A DNA stretch of 45,366 bases, from the NCBI GenBank assembly GCA_013911165.1, contig JACETR010000015.1, forward strand, positions 1 through 45,366, written 5' to 3'. The DNA comes from Planctomycetota bacterium (GTDB lineage Bacteria; Planctomycetota; UBA8108; UBA1146). Below are positions 1 through 8,125 of this stretch, in pieces. Under the pieces are notes generated by a model. The model searched no databases. It was not told the origin of the DNA and worked only from the letters and a program-made list of their open reading frames with translations. The first letter of the stretch is position 1. Each line of letters opens with the position of its first letter. Made by a program: the position numbers and the translations under genes.

Positions 1-615
1 CAGTCGTGTGCCAATGCCCTGATGGATGTCGCCACTGCAAAGTTGATCACCCCGGTGGAGGAGGCTTTGCAAAAGGATGTCCTGATGGAGGTGTGGGTCG
101 AAAGGGAATTGGTATTGCTACTGGCGAAGCTGGGTCAGCGTCAGCGGGTGGATCGCTGGATGTTCGATCTGCAAAAGCAGGCGGACCAGGTTCCCAACAC
201 GGCGACCCTGCCGGCGATTCTCGATGCTCTCACCCGTCTTGGAGATTTGCAGTTCCGTAGTGGACTGATCAGGGAAGCGAGCGAAACCCACCAGAAGCGC
301 ATCGATCTGCTCGGGGACATCGCCCGCAGGGTGCGGCCGGAATTACGCCCGGGTCTCGTCGATGAGCAGTGGGCGATCCACTACAACCTGGCGTGCTGTT
401 TTTCGCTGTTGGGGGAGGCTGAGAAGGGTTTGCAGGCTCTGGAGACGAGTTTGGCCTCGACCACGATTCGCCTCGAAATGGCCCTGGTGGATGGGGATCT
501 GAAGCTTCTCAGAGAACGGGATGAATGGCCCGCATGGGTGGCGCGGATGCAGTCTGAGTCTGGGCAATCCCGACCGGAGGAAGCACCGACAGAAGGGGAA
601 GGTGAAAGACGATGA
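1..615 (+). CDS. TPR-like helical repeat protein, C-terminal part (5' end outside window)
   Basis: The reading frame is open from the first base of the window, so only the last 204 residues are present and the start lies upstream. The visible part is alpha-helical and has TPR-like spacing; the stretch around HYNLACCFSLLGEAEKGLQALE is a typical TPR helix pair (a paired A-G-x-x-x-x-A pattern). No catalytic domain can be seen. The last 15-20 residues are polar and disordered (rich in E, G and R). Its stop codon overlaps the start of the sulfatase gene (ATGA at 612-615), so the two are translationally coupled and probably co-transcribed. In planctomycetes such TPR tails often belong to serine/threonine kinases or secreted repeat proteins, but nothing here decides that. 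Confidence 0.75.
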   Translation, partial: QSCANALMDVATAKLITPVEEALQKDVLMEVWVERELVLLLAKLGQRQRVDRWMFDLQKQADQVPNTATLPAILDALTRLGDLQFRSGLIREASETHQKRIDLLGDIARRVRPELRPGLVDEQWAIHYNLACCFSLLGEAEKGLQALETSLASTTIRLEMALVDGDLKLLRERDEWPAWVARMQSESGQSRPEEAPTEGEGERR

Positions 616-2165
616 GAGGAAAGCGATGCCTCTGGCTGTTGCCGATGTTGCTGGTTTGCTCTTCCCTTGCAGCCCAGGACTCTCCCGCTGGGAAAGAAGA
701 AAAGCAGCCACCCAACATTCTCTTTTTCATCACCGATGATCTCGGGTGGCAGGATACGGCGATCTCTCTCCACAAGGAGAGTGCTCCCTTCCAGCAACAC
801 TATCGAACCCCCCACTTGCTCCGTCTTGCCCGCGAGGGGTTGGTCTTCACCAACGCCTACGCTTCTTCGCCGGTGTGCACACCGACCCGTACCAGCATCA
901 TGACGGGGCGATCTCCGCAGGCGAATGGCATCACCTATTGGATTCTCCGCAAGGACCGGGACACGGGAGGCCCCCGGGAGGGAACGGTGCCTCCGCAGTG
1001 GAACGTCAACGGCCTCCAGTCGGGAGATGTAACGCTTCCCGCATTGTTGCAAAAGGGTGGCTATCGGACGATTCACGCCGGAAAAGCCCATTTGGGGGCA
1101 CATGGCAGCAGTGGCGCTGATCCAAAAAATCTGGGTTTTGACGTGAACATCGCCGGCCATGCTGCCGGGGCTCCATCCGACTTCCGGGGGAGCAGGAACT
1201 TCTCCCGCGATCCGGAAAAACCGGGGGATCGCATCTGGGATGTTCCCGGTCTCGAAAAATATCATGGCAAGGATACGTACCTGACAGAAGCGCTGGCGCT
1301 GGAGGCCGCGACTGCAATTCATCAGGCGCACCAGGATGGCCAACGCTTCTTCCTGCACTTCTCACCCTACGCAGTTCATACACCGATCATCGCCAACGAC
1401 CGTCATCTGGATCACTACCCGGATTTGTCCAAGGTGGAAGCCGCCTATGCGACGATGATTGAATCGGTCGATGAGGCGCTGGGGGTTTTGCTCAAGACCC
1501 TCGAAGATTTAAAGATCCTCGATGAAACCGTGATCATCTTCACCAGTGACAATGGCGGGCTCTCGGCTCACACCCGCGAAAAACCGCACCACCGTCACAA
1601 CCATCCGTTAAGTAGCGGCAAGGGTTCTGCGCTGGAGGGGGGCACGAGAATTCCGTTGATGGTGCGGTGGCCTGGAGTGGTCGAAGCGGGGCGTCGTACT
1701 GATCTGCCCGTAATCAGTCATGACCATTTTCCGACCTTGCTCGAGGTGGCCGGAGTCGAGGGACCGCAGGATCACATGACCCGGGTGGAGGGTTGGAATC
1801 TGTTGCCGATATTCCGCGACGACGGTCGCGGGACGGAAACCGGAGGATTGCTGGAGGGTTGGGGCGAGCGGGTTCTCTGCTGGCACATGCCCCACTTCTG
1901 GGGCCCCAGAGGCCCGGGAATTCAGCCATTCAGCTCCATCCGTCGGGGTCCCTGGAAGATGATCTACTACTACCATCCCGAGCCAAAGCGGGTGCTCTAT
2001 CACCTCGGCAGGGATTTGGGAGAGAGTCGCGACCTTGCTGATCAGCAGGAGAAAATTCTCGAGGACCTCTCCGAAGAACTGGCGAGACATCTGCGTGAAA
2101 CAGGGGCCTCACTGCCCAGCGTCAACGGACAGACCATCCCCCTGCCGGATGAACTCAAGCAGTGA
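612..2165 (+). CDS. Secreted sulfatase (type I, formylglycine-dependent)
   Basis: A 517-residue sulfatase that would hydrolyse sulfate esters, probably on polysaccharides, after export. An N-terminal signal peptide (about residues 1-21, ending LAAQ) is followed by the alkaline-phosphatase-fold sulfatase domain. The metal-binding DD pair is at residues 42-43. The C-x-P-x-R motif, CTPTR, starts at Cys89, the residue converted to formylglycine by the maturase. Further conserved blocks are GKAHLG (usually GKWHLG), FTSDNGG and EGGTRIPLMVRWPG. Length is normal for the family. The start overlaps the stop of the upstream TPR gene (ATGA), with a purine-rich GGGGAAGGTGA just ahead. No sulfatase maturase lies in the window. 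The substrate cannot be told from sequence; arylsulfatase A-like and N-sulfoglucosamine sulfohydrolase-like annotations are both possible. Confidence 0.93.
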   Translation: MRGKRCLWLLPMLLVCSSLAAQDSPAGKEEKQPPNILFFITDDLGWQDTAISLHKESAPFQQHYRTPHLLRLAREGLVFTNAYASSPVCTPTRTSIMTGRSPQANGITYWILRKDRDTGGPREGTVPPQWNVNGLQSGDVTLPALLQKGGYRTIHAGKAHLGAHGSSGADPKNLGFDVNIAGHAAGAPSDFRGSRNFSRDPEKPGDRIWDVPGLEKYHGKDTYLTEALALEAATAIHQAHQDGQRFFLHFSPYAVHTPIIANDRHLDHYPDLSKVEAAYATMIESVDEALGVLLKTLEDLKILDETVIIFTSDNGGLSAHTREKPHHRHNHPLSSGKGSALEGGTRIPLMVRWPGVVEAGRRTDLPVISHDHFPTLLEVAGVEGPQDHMTRVEGWNLLPIFRDDGRGTETGGLLEGWGERVLCWHMPHFWGPRGPGIQPFSSIRRGPWKMIYYYHPEPKRVLYHLGRDLGESRDLADQQEKILEDLSEELARHLRETGASLPSVNGQTIPLPDELKQ

Positions 2166-2228
2166 GCCTGAAACCCGGAGTTGTGGCTCGGGCTTGTTGC
2201 GAGTTGTGAGTGACTGTGAAGCGCTGCT

Positions 2229-2504
2229 CTAGTTGGCGGGCTTGATCAGACCGGCATCGAGGAGAGTACGGTAAGCACCCTTCTTGCTGATGGTCTTGAG
2301 TGCACGTGCACTGAGGCGAACCCGGATAAAGCGGTTCAGCTCGGGAACCCAGATGCGTTTGCTTTGAAGGTTGACCTTGAAGCGACGCTTGGTCAGGCCG
2401 GTGATCTTGATTCCGACGTGGCCGGAGCGCTTGGATTTACCGCGGGTCTTTTTGCGATTTCCAGAGGCAGTGCGGGCTCCGGTGATCTGGCAACGGCGTG
2501 ACAT
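2229..2504 (-). CDS. rpmB: 50S ribosomal protein L28
   Basis: A 91-residue basic protein recognised as bL28, a component of the large ribosomal subunit. It begins MSRRCQITGA, the conserved L28 start, including the CxxTG element that in many L28 proteins is part of a zinc site; only one Cys remains here, so this is the zinc-free type. The central block with the RRFKVNLQ and conserved RIWVPE segments and the C-terminal ALKTISKKGAYRTL region are typical. It is slightly longer than the usual 60-80 residues. It is a lone gene between divergent or unrelated neighbours. A purine-rich AGGACAGGA ribosome-binding region precedes the ATG. Confidence 0.95.
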   Translation of the reverse strand: MSRRCQITGARTASGNRKKTRGKSKRSGHVGIKITGLTKRRFKVNLQSKRIWVPELNRFIRVRLSARALKTISKKGAYRTLLDAGLIKPAN

Positions 2505-2911
2505 CGTTTCGGTCCTGTCCTAAGTCGGAGAATGGATCTCCGCGAGCAATCATTTTCATTTCAATCGAGGACTGTGACAAACAGGCCTGACCCCGGACAA
2601 GGATACGGAGAAATCGATTCACCGATACACATCATCGACAGGGAGGCCCGGAAGAGTCCTCTACCAAAGACGGAGCGTACCGATCTGCCCTGAAAGGGTC
2701 AACCAAACCCGCTTCTGTAACAGGGTCTGCCTGGAGGGCTGAAAACCGGTGAAAATGCCCAAATACGGGCGATATCGGGCCTAAAGAGCCGATTTGGGTG
2801 CATCCCGTGAAAGTTGCCAAAGTTACCAAGAATCGTGGCTGTGCACTGGACCCGGAGGTATCCGGGCACATCATGACCCGGTGAATGATGTGACCGAATG
2901 GAGCGAAGCTG
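2505..2911. other. Intergenic region between divergent rpmB and the mutarotase gene
   Basis: About 400 bases without a credible gene; ORFs crossing it are out-of-frame shadows. It must hold the divergent promoters of rpmB (leftward) and of the mutarotase gene (rightward), but I see no convincing -35/-10 pair. A small perfect hairpin with arms CCCGGA/TCCGGG and loop GGTA lies at 2851-2866, 45 bases before the mutarotase ATG. No tRNA or recognised riboswitch was seen. Confidence 0.6.
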
Positions 2912-4099
2912 ATGGGAATTCTGCAAAAGCAGTGGGGTGTTTGGCTATTGGCACTGGTGCTCTTGGCCAGCGGCTGCGTGGGCAGCTCGGAGTGGATCCG
3001 TGAACAGGGTGAGAGAGGTGCTGCCGTGGTGGACGGTGTGGTCGTGGAACCCTGGGGTGAAATCGATGGCGAAGAAGTTGTGCGATACACCCTCGACAAC
3101 GGTTCGATGAAGGTGCGCATCATCAATTACGGAGCGACCGTCACCGAGTGTCTGGTTCCATCCGCAGCGGGGGGTGAACTGGTCGATGTGGTTCTCGGGT
3201 TTGATGATCTCGATGGCTATCGCGAGAAGAGCCCCTACTTCGGTTGCATCGTTGGCCGTTGTGCAAACCGGATCGCCGCCGGCAAATTCGAATTGAATGA
3301 CAGCAGTTACACCCTGGCCACCAACAATGGACCGCATCACTTGCATGGTGGAAACCGGGGATTTGACAAGAGAATTTGGGAATCGAAACCGATTCAGAGT
3401 AACAGGGGGCCTGGCGTTGAATTGCGTCTGGTCAGTGAGCCCGGGGATCAGGGTTATCCCGGAGAAGTACGGGCCGCGGTTCGCTACATCCTGACCGGAG
3501 CCAACCAGTTGCGTGTTGAGATGGCTGCCGAATCGAGCACGGAGACTCCGGTCAACCTCGCGCATCACTCCTACTGGAACCTTGCTGGTCACGAATCGGG
3601 AAGCACTCTCGATCAGGAGTTGCTTCTCCGTTGCTCACGTTACACCCCCGCGAAGGACCTGATTCCGACGGGTGAAGTCGCCCCCGTTGCCGGTACTCCG
3701 CTCGATTTCACAACCTCGAGGGCGATCGGTTCACAAATGGATCAGTTGCCCAAACCGGGAGAGCCCTTTTACGCCGGAGGTTACGACCACAACTTTGTGG
3801 TCGATGGAGAAGAGGGTGCACTTCGCGAGGTGGCGGTGGCACGATCGGGCAAGACCGGGATCGTCATGACCGTCTTCGCAGATCAGCCCGGTGTGCAGTT
3901 TTACAGTGGAAACTTCCTCGATATCGCCGGTGGAAAAGGGGGAGCGTCTTACCCCCAATACAGCGGTTTCTGCCTGGAAAGCCAGATCTGGCCCGATGCC
4001 ATCAATCGTCGGGATGTCGCAGGCTGGCCCGATGTCGTGCTCAAGCCTGGGGAGCTCTACACCCACACCATGAGCCACAATTTTTCCATTGAGGAGTGA
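2912..4099 (+). CDS. Aldose 1-epimerase (mutarotase), predicted lipoprotein
   Basis: A 395-residue GalM-family enzyme interconverting the alpha and beta anomers of aldoses. The N-terminus is a lipoprotein signal with lipobox LASGC (Cys22), so the enzyme should act in the periplasm or on a membrane surface rather than in the cytoplasm like E. coli GalM. Catalytic landmarks are present: the His of NGPHHLHGG, the second His of NLAHHSYWNLAG and the Glu of CLESQIWPDAINR. GGAG around 2900 gives good spacing to the ATG. Secreted mutarotases with N-terminal lipid anchors are common where sugars are processed outside the cytoplasm, which fits the nearby sulfatase. The stop is 7 bases before the next gene's start. 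Confidence 0.93.
   Translation: MGILQKQWGVWLLALVLLASGCVGSSEWIREQGERGAAVVDGVVVEPWGEIDGEEVVRYTLDNGSMKVRIINYGATVTECLVPSAAGGELVDVVLGFDDLDGYREKSPYFGCIVGRCANRIAAGKFELNDSSYTLATNNGPHHLHGGNRGFDKRIWESKPIQSNRGPGVELRLVSEPGDQGYPGEVRAAVRYILTGANQLRVEMAAESSTETPVNLAHHSYWNLAGHESGSTLDQELLLRCSRYTPAKDLIPTGEVAPVAGTPLDFTTSRAIGSQMDQLPKPGEPFYAGGYDHNFVVDGEEGALREVAVARSGKTGIVMTVFADQPGVQFYSGNFLDIAGGKGGASYPQYSGFCLESQIWPDAINRRDVAGWPDVVLKPGELYTHTMSHNFSIEE
4091..4096 (+). promoter_or_regulatory. Ribosome-binding site deciding the start of the DUF4345-like gene
   Basis: GAGGAG lies within the last codons of the mutarotase gene, 10 bases before the ATG at 4107. It favours that ATG over an in-frame TTG at 4089, which would sit upstream of the site. 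Confidence 0.6.
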
Positions 4100-4106
4100 G
4101 GTCTCC

Positions 4107-4562
4107 ATGATCGTCATTTTTCTGACACTGATTTCGATCTTCAACGTTGGTTTCGGGCTGTGGGTGATGCTCGATCCGGTACAGGTCATGGAGATGATGC
4201 TGACCTGGCAGACTCCTGAAAACCCGCTTCTCCCCGACCGTGAGGCGATCCAGCCGGCGACGATCGGCGAGTTTCGCGCACTTCTCGGAGGACTCATCCT
4301 GTCTCTGGGTCTGGTGACCCTGAGATGTCTCTGGAGCCCTTCCTATGCAATATGGCTCCAACCTCTCGCATGGTGCTTCCTGGGCCTGGCGCTGGCGCGC
4401 TTTTCCAGCCTGATGCTCGATGGAATTTCCACTTACACCATCGTGGCGGCCTCGGTAGAGGTGGTGACCGCATGGGCACTGGGAGTCCACGCCCAAAGGC
4501 TGCTTTCCGGCGGGGTTGAAATGGAAGAAGAGCTCGAGGAAGAAGAAGTCGAGGATTATTAA
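4107..4562 (+). CDS. DUF4345-like integral membrane protein
   Basis: A 151-residue protein with four predicted membrane helices: about residues 2-20, 58-75, 85-103 and 108-128. The region FRALLGGLILSLG followed by a helix ending ALARFSSLMLDG fits the DUF4345 family, whose function is unknown. The C-terminus is an unusual acidic tail (MEEELEEEEVEDY). It follows the mutarotase gene with no room for a promoter and is likely in the same transcript. No enzymatic motif is visible. Confidence 0.72.
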   Translation: MIVIFLTLISIFNVGFGLWVMLDPVQVMEMMLTWQTPENPLLPDREAIQPATIGEFRALLGGLILSLGLVTLRCLWSPSYAIWLQPLAWCFLGLALARFSSLMLDGISTYTIVAASVEVVTAWALGVHAQRLLSGGVEMEEELEEEEVEDY

Positions 4563-4808
4563 CAAATCCGGCTTTCACTGAGCCTTGCCGAATCAGCCGT
4601 TGATACCGGGGAGGCGTTCTGCCGCTTCGCTTTCACGTTTCCATGCTTATCCAGATTTATCGAGCGACTTCGACTTGATATGGTGTTGGACTTTTCAAGG
4701 TTTACACCTGAAAATCCGGGAACAAGGGTTCTGAACCTCCATAAATCTGTTCAAGCATGGTCTGGTCGGGGTGAGACATTCCCGGGTCAGAACCGTGAAA
4801 GGTTTGAG

Positions 4809-6737
4809 ATGATTTCGAAGAAGTTTGTCTTGTTTCCGCTCTTCCTGAGAACCGGCGGCGCACTTCTGGTGATTGCCAGTGTCGTTGCCGCAACCCACCT
4901 GATCGAGAGATCGGTGGCATTGACCCAGGATCCACCCGCAGAAGAAGAGTTGCTCGACGATGAGTTACTCGACGATGAGTTACTCGATGACGACCTTCTC
5001 GGTGATGACCTCCTGGAGGCGGATGAGAAGGTTGCGGAAACCGGAGAAGAAGATGCCTTTTCGACGATTGAGGCTCACGAAAAAGTCTTCGCCAAGAGCA
5101 ACTTCCCCTCCGCAGACGAGTGCGCGTTGTGCCACCCGAAGCAATACAAGGAGTGGTCCGTTTCCCAGCACGCCTATTCGCAGTTGAGCCCGCTGATGAT
5201 GTCGATGCAGAACGCCATGAATGTGGGAACGAGTACCACCAATGGTGATTTCTGCCTGCGTTGTCATGCTCCTGTGGGATCTGACATTGGCGAGCCCTTC
5301 AGCGCCTCCAATCTCGATCGCCATCCTGCTTCGAGAGAAGGGATTACCTGTGTGACCTGCCACCGCATGAGTGCGGGATATCGCAAGGTTTCGGGAAGAA
5401 TCGGCATCGACCAGGGTGACGTCTTCGACTCCGTCAAGGGTGCCTTGGGCAACGCGGAACTCGCCCGGGTGCTGGCCGACAAAAAGCAGTTCAAGGTCAA
5501 TACCGATCGTGATGGAGTGGGACGCGCGATCCACACGGAGATTGAACCCTTCTTCGAGTTGACGACTCCTGCATTCTGCGGATCCTGCCACGAGGTGTTT
5601 GCCCCCAATGGACTTCGGGTTCATGAGCTGATGACCGAGTATCGCAATTCGCCCGCAGCGGAAGAGGGAATCACCTGCAACGACTGTCACATGGGCAAGG
5701 AGCAGGGCGTCCCCGCTGGATACGAGTGGGGTCCCGCTGCGATTGTCGGCGGCAAGGAAACCGCACCGCGCAAGTTGACCAATCACTTCTTCGCCGGGCC
5801 CGATTATTCCCTGATTCACGAGGGTATTTTCCCGGTCAACAAGAAAGCGAATGAGTTCAAGAGTCTCCAGGAGTGGTTGCTCTTTGATGTCGACGCCGGT
5901 TGGGGAACCGATGAGTTTGAGGACAACTGTCCCGAGGATTTCCCTTTCCCGGAATCCTGGGTTTCCATCGATGATCGCTATGAAGCGCGGGAAATCATCG
6001 CTGAGCAGCAAGAGTTGTTGGGTTGGGCAAAGGAGCAGCGAATCGAAGTTCTTAAGCGAGGCTTCGGGCTCTCGGACATCCGTGTGACCAACCATGATGA
6101 GAGTGGTCTCGATTTTGAAATTGACGTCCGCAACTTGACGAGGGGGCACAACCTGCCGACCGGCTTTGATGCGGAGCGGGTTTTCGTGGTCCAGATCGAT
6201 GTGAAAAACGCGGCCGGTGAAATCGTATTCCAGTCCGGTGATCGGGATCCGAATGGTGACTTGCGAGATACTTTTTCCCTGTATGTCCGCAATGGAGAGG
6301 TGCCCCTGGATGAGCAGCTCTTTAACCTGCAATCAAAGTTCATGTCGCGAAACATTCGCGGTGGTGACCAGGAGCAGGTGTTGACCATCAACAGTTCCGT
6401 GTCGGCATTGCCGTTCATTCGACCGGCTTCTCGCCCCAACAATATCTACGGACACCCCAAGGGGATGCGCAAGCACCGCCGGGGCATCGAGCCGCTGGGG
6501 CACAGGACTGCGGAATACCATGTCAGCCCGGATCTCCTGAAGGGCGAAGGACCCTTCACCATCGATGCCCGATTCGTTTCGCAGTCGGTGCCGGTGAATC
6601 TGATTCACCAGACGATGCATGTTGGCTTCGATTACAACATGTCGCCCAGGGCATTAGCGGAGAAGTTGGTCGAGGGTGCAGTGGTGGTCGCTGAAAAGTC
6701 GGCAGTCACCCGTGCGGCAGAGGAGGCGGGACAATGA
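4809..6737 (+). CDS. Pentaheme c-type cytochrome with acidic ELLDD repeats
   Basis: A 642-residue exported multiheme cytochrome. An N-terminal hydrophobic segment (about 17-31) acts as signal or anchor. It is followed by a 5-residue acidic repeat (ELLDD, residues 47-70), then five CXXCH heme sites at residues 105, 149, 181, 257 and 290 in a cytochrome c554-like N-terminal half. After about residue 430 comes a beta-rich domain with the GHNLPTG motif seen in many large multiheme cytochromes. I chose the ATG at 4809 over an upstream in-frame ATG at 4680 because the signal sequence starts there and GAAAGG precedes it. Its stop overlaps the next start (ATGA at 6734). It is first in a seven-gene redox operon. 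Its redox partner or substrate is not evident; octaheme nitrite or hydroxylamine enzymes are excluded by the heme count and the lack of a CXXCK site. Confidence 0.9.
   Translation: MISKKFVLFPLFLRTGGALLVIASVVAATHLIERSVALTQDPPAEEELLDDELLDDELLDDDLLGDDLLEADEKVAETGEEDAFSTIEAHEKVFAKSNFPSADECALCHPKQYKEWSVSQHAYSQLSPLMMSMQNAMNVGTSTTNGDFCLRCHAPVGSDIGEPFSASNLDRHPASREGITCVTCHRMSAGYRKVSGRIGIDQGDVFDSVKGALGNAELARVLADKKQFKVNTDRDGVGRAIHTEIEPFFELTTPAFCGSCHEVFAPNGLRVHELMTEYRNSPAAEEGITCNDCHMGKEQGVPAGYEWGPAAIVGGKETAPRKLTNHFFAGPDYSLIHEGIFPVNKKANEFKSLQEWLLFDVDAGWGTDEFEDNCPEDFPFPESWVSIDDRYEAREIIAEQQELLGWAKEQRIEVLKRGFGLSDIRVTNHDESGLDFEIDVRNLTRGHNLPTGFDAERVFVVQIDVKNAAGEIVFQSGDRDPNGDLRDTFSLYVRNGEVPLDEQLFNLQSKFMSRNIRGGDQEQVLTINSSVSALPFIRPASRPNNIYGHPKGMRKHRRGIEPLGHRTAEYHVSPDLLKGEGPFTIDARFVSQSVPVNLIHQTMHVGFDYNMSPRALAEKLVEGAVVVAEKSAVTRAAEEAGQ
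4947..5015 (+). repeat. 15-bp tandem repeat encoding ELLDD units
   Basis: In-frame tandem repeat with a 15-base period. Copies 1 and 2 (4947-4961, 4962-4976) differ by one base, copy 3 by a few, and copies 4-5 are more diverged (encoding DLLGD, DLLEA). It encodes the acidic linker between membrane segment and heme domain of the pentaheme cytochrome. Near-identity of the first copies suggests recent slippage expansion. Confidence 0.85.
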
Positions 6738-8116
6738 TCAGAGTCCTCACATTCACCCTGCTCCTGTTCAGTCTCGTCAATCTTCCTGTTGGAGCGCAGG
6801 AGGGGGAGAGTCCCAGCAGGTTGCCGGACTACCCGATTCCTCTGGTTGACGAATCGTTGATCAAACCTCACCCACCCTTGATCCAGATTGGACCAGGACT
6901 GGTTCAGACCGGGCGCCTTGAAAGAGGCTTCGATGTTCCTGGAGGTGCGGTCTGGCGACCGTCTTTCTGGGTCTATGGAAATCTTCGTTCCGGAATCAAC
7001 CTTGTTGATCCCGGTGGCAGCGGAGACCGAATCGTCGAATGGGCCCAGCGCATGGACCTTTTTGGAAACCTGCAACTGAACGGCACCGAGAGATTTCTCA
7101 TCGGTCTTTCTCCCCTGCATCAGCGGGGAAGTTTCAGTCGATATGTTTTCGAGCCGGAAAGTGAAGAGGGTTGGGTCGACGAAACCAATACCAGGGTTAC
7201 CACATTTTTCTTCGAGGGCGAGTTGTCAGAACTGATACCGGCTCTCGATCCGGATGGCACCCGCAAGCTGGATTACGGATTCAGTGTGGGTCGCTGGCGC
7301 GTGGATCTACAAGACGGGCTTCTCGTCAATGACATGATGGATGCGGTCGGAATCACCCGCTTTGTGGCGGTTCCCGGGACGGCGACGACGAGAATGACGC
7401 TGATTGCCGGCTGGGATGAAGTCAGCAGGGACAACAACCTGCTCTCCGAGGAGTCCCGCTACCTTTCCTTCTCTGCGGAAGCGGATACCTACAAGAGCAC
7501 CATCGACCTCGATGTGGTCCATGTGGATGCACCCGTTGCAGAAGGCGGTTCTGCCTGGTTCCTCGGCTGGGGATCATCCCAGCGACTGAAATTTGGCGGG
7601 GAGAGTTACAACACCACTTTCCGAATTTGCAGTTCCATCGCGGATGAGGACGACAACGCAGCGGTCAGTGACGGAACGCTGTTCTTTGCTGAAGCATCAA
7701 AAACTCCCATCGGGACACCGGATATGGCATACGCCACCCTCTTCCTTGGTATTGACCAGTTTGCTTCCGCTGCCCGCGGTGAGACCAACGGTGGACCTCT
7801 CGGCAAGGCTGGACTGCTCTTTGCGGCAGCCGGTTTGGGAAGGTATCGACCGGCATTGGGTAACCGTGCGGATGATTCCTATGGGGGATCAGTGGGTTAC
7901 CAGTGGAGCTACGATCAGGGGACTTCGAACCTGGTTTTTGAAACGGGTTTCCGGTCTGCCCTGGAGGGAGATGGCCCAGCCACTGGAGCAGTAGGTGGCC
8001 GTTATCAGAAAAAACTGAATGGCCGAACGATGTTCCAGATGGATACCTATGTGAAAAAAGAGGAGAGCCTTGATGTGGGGCACGGCCTCCGAGCCGAAAT
8101 TCTGGTTCGGTTCTAG
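6734..8116 (+). CDS. Predicted outer-membrane beta-barrel protein
   Basis: A 460-residue exported protein with a clear signal peptide (about 1-21, ending VGAQ). The rest alternates polar and hydrophobic residues in strand-length segments and ends in aromatic-terminated strands, with the C-terminal residue Phe (ILVRF). That is the classical signature of an outer-membrane beta-barrel. I do not recognise a specific family; there is no CXXCH, so it carries no heme c. It overlaps the pentaheme cytochrome stop (ATGA) and is followed 9 bases later by the oxidoreductase gene. Placement between multiheme cytochromes suggests the barrel of a porin-cytochrome conduit, analogous in role to MtrB/PioB. That role is inferred from context only, and a simple porin is possible. 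Confidence 0.75.
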   Translation: MIRVLTFTLLLFSLVNLPVGAQEGESPSRLPDYPIPLVDESLIKPHPPLIQIGPGLVQTGRLERGFDVPGGAVWRPSFWVYGNLRSGINLVDPGGSGDRIVEWAQRMDLFGNLQLNGTERFLIGLSPLHQRGSFSRYVFEPESEEGWVDETNTRVTTFFFEGELSELIPALDPDGTRKLDYGFSVGRWRVDLQDGLLVNDMMDAVGITRFVAVPGTATTRMTLIAGWDEVSRDNNLLSEESRYLSFSAEADTYKSTIDLDVVHVDAPVAEGGSAWFLGWGSSQRLKFGGESYNTTFRICSSIADEDDNAAVSDGTLFFAEASKTPIGTPDMAYATLFLGIDQFASAARGETNGGPLGKAGLLFAAAGLGRYRPALGNRADDSYGGSVGYQWSYDQGTSNLVFETGFRSALEGDGPATGAVGGRYQKKLNGRTMFQMDTYVKKEESLDVGHGLRAEILVRF

Positions 8117-8125
8117 GTCCTGAAG

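Noticed and set aside
4947..5015. Short tandem repeats as a CRISPR array
   Set aside because: Repeats are contiguous, without spacers, and in frame within a coding sequence.
4980..6332. Minus-strand ORF of 450 codons over the pentaheme cytochrome gene
   Set aside because: Antisense shadow of a gene with five heme sites and a clear signal sequence.
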